Source: DAOPYU01 sp942493245 (lineage in GTDB: Bacteria; Sumerlaeota; Sumerlaeia; UBA8349). From it: DNA of 64,000 nt. The stretch covers positions 4,712,001-4,776,000 of the forward strand of contig OW818685.1 of assembly GCA_942493245.1 (NCBI GenBank), written 5' to 3'. Under the pieces are notes generated by a model. That model ran no database searches. It was not told the origin of the DNA and saw only the letters and a program-made list of their open reading frames with translations. Of the stretch, positions 61,616 to 64,000 are shown piece by piece (the first letter of the stretch is position 1; every line of letters begins with the position of its first letter). The translations under genes were made by a program, and so were the position numbers.

Positions 61616-63082
61616 TCAAACCAGAAGATGTTCCAGACTGCGCAGGACGATTTCCGCGCCCGCCTTCGGGGTCAGACGGTCCATGTTCAGGATCAGGTCG
61701 TAGTTTTCGGCGGTATTGATATCGGCCTTGAAGAACTGACGGATGAATTCGGCGCGTTCGGCGTCGCCCTTGGCCAGGCGGGTTTCCGCCTCCTTGCCAG
61801 ACAGGCCGTAGAATTCTTCCAGATTTCTCAGCCGCTTCTCTTTCGACGCAACCAAACGCACTCGCACCCCCTCGTGTTCCTCGAGGAGGAAGGGCGCCCC
61901 GCGACCCAGCAACGTCACCCCGCCCTGAACGATGAACGCACGGGTCACCCGCACCAGCGAACGGAAATAGTCATCGCGGCTGATGTGCTGACCCTCGGTC
62001 AACACGTCGAGGAGGGCTTGAATGGCCCCCTGGGCGCGCTGGTCCAACCGGTCAATGATCCGCGGGCTGAGTTGCATGTCTTCGGCCACATGGTCTATCA
62101 GCTTGTAGCCGATGGTTTCGTACCCCAGCCGCTCGTGCAGAACCTCGCTGACCAGCCGCGATCCCGAACAGAACTCGGGCATGAAGGCAATGCTGGGCAA
62201 GCGGTGGTGACCGCCTCCTTCCCCTTCCCCCATTTCGTCTTCATGCCAGAATTCCTTGAGCGACTCCTGCTGGCGGTACTCCCACTTGTCAATCTGGCGG
62301 CTGATGATGTCATGCGCGGATTCCTGGCGGCCCGTGCGCCAGATCGTGTCGCTGACACACTTCTGGTGCATGACATCGAGAGCGCGCAGGATGATGTGCG
62401 CCGTCGTTTCCGGATTCAGACGGTCCAGGTTGATGACCAGATCGTAGTTGCACGGATCGTCAATGTCGAGTTTGTAATACTTCAGACTGGCGGCGGCGCG
62501 CTCCTCGTCGCTCTGGCGCATGCGCTCTTCCGCTTCCCGCGCCCCGATGTTGTAGAACTGCATCAGGTTGGCCACCCGTTTGTCTTCCGAAGCCGTCAAG
62601 CGGACCCGGATGCCCGCGCCCGGCCCCACCAGGAAGGGCGCGCCCCGCCCCACCAGAATGCAGCCCCCCTCGTGGATGAACACGTTGAGAACATGCACCA
62701 GATGGCGGAAATAGTCCTCCTGCTCGACATAACGTCCCTGCAGCAGTCCATCCACCATCGTCCGCACATAGGACCGCAGCCGCTGGTCCATCCGGTCTAT
62801 CATCTGGCGGCGCACGTTCATGTCCTCGGCCACTTTGTCAATGAGCGAGAACCCGAAAAGCCCATACCCGGTCCGCCGGCTCAAGACCCGGCTGACAATT
62901 CGCGAGGCGCACCCAAACTTGGGCGCCAGGGTGATGGCCGGCTTGAACGGACCCTTTCGGCCCGAGGTTTCCACCCACGGCTGCGGACGCCACCCGACCG
63001 CCTCCTCGCGCCGTTCCTCCTGATCGCGTTCCAGTTCCCACTTCTCGATTTGATGATTAATGAAATGATCCACACTGCGCAT
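61616..63082 (-). CDS. Tandem cytidylate-kinase-like protein (two fused domains)
   Basis: The 488-residue product is an internal duplication. Domain 1 (about 48-245) and domain 2 (about 305-488) both have a GYG/GYE...LIDxVAEDM stretch, DRxDQR, YFRxLVxVxxxFI, GRGAPFL, VRLxAxxxKRxxNL and NYDLxxNxDRL. The pattern resembles the cytidylate-kinase-like family that occurs mostly as single domains. The P-loop position is weak in both copies: FGCASR and FCSGSR stand where FGSGGR is typical, so ATP hydrolysis is in doubt. Its partners and ligand are unknown. It lies alone after a likely promoter at 63313-63342. Confidence 0.8.
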   Translation of the reverse strand: MRSVDHFINHQIEKWELERDQEERREEAVGWRPQPWVETSGRKGPFKPAITLAPKFGCASRIVSRVLSRRTGYGLFGFSLIDKVAEDMNVRRQMIDRMDQRLRSYVRTMVDGLLQGRYVEQEDYFRHLVHVLNVFIHEGGCILVGRGAPFLVGPGAGIRVRLTASEDKRVANLMQFYNIGAREAEERMRQSDEERAAASLKYYKLDIDDPCNYDLVINLDRLNPETTAHIILRALDVMHQKCVSDTIWRTGRQESAHDIISRQIDKWEYRQQESLKEFWHEDEMGEGEGGGHHRLPSIAFMPEFCSGSRLVSEVLHERLGYETIGYKLIDHVAEDMQLSPRIIDRLDQRAQGAIQALLDVLTEGQHISRDDYFRSLVRVTRAFIVQGGVTLLGRGAPFLLEEHEGVRVRLVASKEKRLRNLEEFYGLSGKEAETRLAKGDAERAEFIRQFFKADINTAENYDLILNMDRLTPKAGAEIVLRSLEHLLV

Positions 63083-63312
63083 AATCCCGTTACCCCCTGC
63101 AAGGATTTCTACCGAGACTCATTCCTCGACCGCGGCACCCCCGCGATATTTCCGGCGCTTCCCCGAGTCCCGGGGGATATGCCCGCGGACCGCCTCTCCA
63201 ACAGACCCGTTTCCTCATCGGAGAAAACCGTCTGTTTCCGACCTTTTTCAACGTCTGCGGCTGTGTGCCCTCCATCCGGCTCCTGCCGAAATTCGCTTCG
63301 TTCTTTAGATTC

Positions 63313-63342
63313 AGTATCGCGCCGTGGGTCCGGGCCTGTCAA
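63313..63342 (-). promoter_or_regulatory. Candidate promoter of the cytidylate-kinase-like gene
   Basis: TTGACA (63337-63342), 18 bases and GATACT (63313-63318) on the - strand, about 230 bases before the start. Confidence 0.4.
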
Positions 63343-63465
63343 GGAGGGAAAACATTCATTTTTACCTGCTCCGCGCCCGGAAACAAAATCCTGTCCCCAC
63401 ATCTTTACCCCCCAAAAAGATGAAAACCGCCTTTATTCAGCCCATAAACTTGAAAATTTATTTTA

Positions 63466-63705
63466 GAGCAATTGTCAGAAAGAACCTTCATTATTCCGGC
63501 TGTCGGTCCTGACGATCAGCCGTTCCGTCCCGGAGGGACGGCTGAAAAACCAGGGGTAACCGACAGCCGTCCCTCCGGGACGGGGAAGACGGGTGTTCCG
63601 GAACCCAGCGCTGAAGCGCTCGGCTATTGTCAAAAGTCCCTGACGGGACTTGGGTCAGGAACACCTGACTCCGTGTCATAATGAAGATTCTTTTTGGCAA
63701 AGGCT
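63466..63705. repeat. Dispersed 240-bp multi-hairpin repeat, copy B
   Basis: Shares its opening GAGCAATTGTCAGA, its TCCCGGAGGGA, CAGCGCTGAAGCGCT and AGTCCCTGACGGGACTT hairpins and its end (TTTGGCAAAGGCT) with copy A at 56906-57140. Confidence 0.85.
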
Positions 63706-63870
63706 ATATCTCCAGAAAGTGGCTCTTCGATGGACGCCAGACAGACGCCTGGCGGTCCCGGGGAGTGGTATATCCCCCTCAGGAAAAAACCGGTTTCTGG
63801 GCAGGCGAGTGTCCCGCTTACCTGAGAGAAAACCTTGCGAAAAGGGGGCAACAACGGTTTCCATGTTCAT

Positions 63871-63918
63871 AAAAAGAAAAGGAGGGAGAAGGCCTCCGAT
63901 CCGGATTCCTCTCCCTCC
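63871..63918 (-). terminator. Rho-independent terminator for the gene at the right edge
   Basis: On the - strand, a GGAGGGAGAGG / CCTTCTCCCTCC hairpin (arms at 63908-63918 and 63881-63892) is followed by TTTTCTTTTT. It ends a transcript that enters from the right edge. Confidence 0.65.
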
Positions 63919-63931
63919 TGAACCTCTTGCT

Positions 63932-64000
63932 TCAACTCGTCAGACCCGTCCGCTCAGAAACCGGCCTCACGGGTTCATTCCACGATACCTGCCGCGCTCG
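63932..64000 (-). CDS. Possible C-terminal end of a gene continuing beyond the window
   Basis: A reading frame is open from the window's right edge to a TGA at 63932-63934, 14 bases before the terminator hairpin. Only 22 codons can be seen, too few to name a product. The only support is the terminator position; another frame with a stop a little further right could equally be the real end. Confidence 0.3.
   Translation of the reverse strand, partial: RARQVSWNEPVRPVSERTGLTS

Larger units (their letters stand above)
63083..63931. other. Long intergenic region at the right edge
   Basis: The 849 bases hold a candidate promoter (63313-63342), the second copy of the 240-bp repeat (63466-63705) and the terminator of a gene lying to the right (63871-63918). 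No gene is supported between 63083 and 63931. Confidence 0.55.

Noticed and set aside
1..64000. tRNA, rRNA and CRISPR arrays
   Set aside because: I looked for them and saw no cloverleaf-type sequence, rRNA signature or regularly spaced direct repeats. A covariance search could still find a small RNA in the larger gaps.

Overview
The window is GC-rich chromosomal DNA from a Gram-negative bacterium. The evidence is an LPS gene (kdsB), a secretin with its PilM-type partner, a predicted outer-membrane beta-barrel and several lipoproteins. The gene order polA-coaE-rho, a PilM / small membrane protein / giant TPR-secretin locus like that of Akkermansia (Amuc_1098-1101), BlaI-BlaR1 regulation and abundant palindromic repeats all recall the PVC group or neighbouring deep lineages. 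No rRNA or tRNA gene was seen, so the phylum is an inference only. No CRISPR array, prophage or complete insertion sequence was seen.

Layout. 1-9 kb: the end of a hybrid histidine kinase, galE, a lipoprotein gene and hslU, a membrane glycosyltransferase on the opposite strand, then dtd, a lipoprotein gene and truB. 9.4-25.4 kb: nine consecutive + strand genes for multiheme cytochromes, NHL beta-propeller lipoproteins and one predicted outer-membrane barrel. I count 52 CXXCH motifs plus 4 variant CX3CH/CX4CH motifs in six proteins. 25.4-33.8 kb (- strand): polA-coaE-rho, a DnaD-like and a DnaC-like gene, and a STAS-GAF histidine kinase with a degraded ATPase domain. 34.3-41.9 kb (- strand): a type IV pilus or secretion locus with a PilM-PilN fusion, a small membrane protein and a 1560-residue TPR-secretin. 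42-56.7 kb (- strand): proA, a cysteine hydrolase, kdsB, hisG, a YkuD-fold protein without its catalytic cysteine, a glycosyltransferase, a SanA-like protein, an unknown membrane protein, an SDR protein and a BlaR1/BlaI pair. 57.5-63.1 kb (- strand): a receiver protein, a CheA-type kinase with permuted domains, a CheY-like receiver and a protein made of two cytidylate-kinase-like domains.

The most interesting part is the 16-kb cytochrome cluster. It contains the pieces needed to carry electrons from the quinone pool to the outside: an inner-membrane cytochrome b fused to an 11-heme domain, periplasmic or lipid-anchored multiheme carriers, a predicted outer-membrane barrel, and large exported cytochromes with beta-propeller lipoproteins. 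The cluster includes a tetraheme protein of the kind known to build extracellular cytochrome filaments in Geobacter. I read it as a candidate extracellular electron-transfer system of unfamiliar composition. The permuted CheA, the double cytidylate-kinase-like protein and the degenerate YkuD protein are secondary curiosities.

Several dispersed repeat families punctuate the intergenic spaces. One copy forms the apparent 5' end of the 1214-codon cytochrome gene at 21.7 kb.
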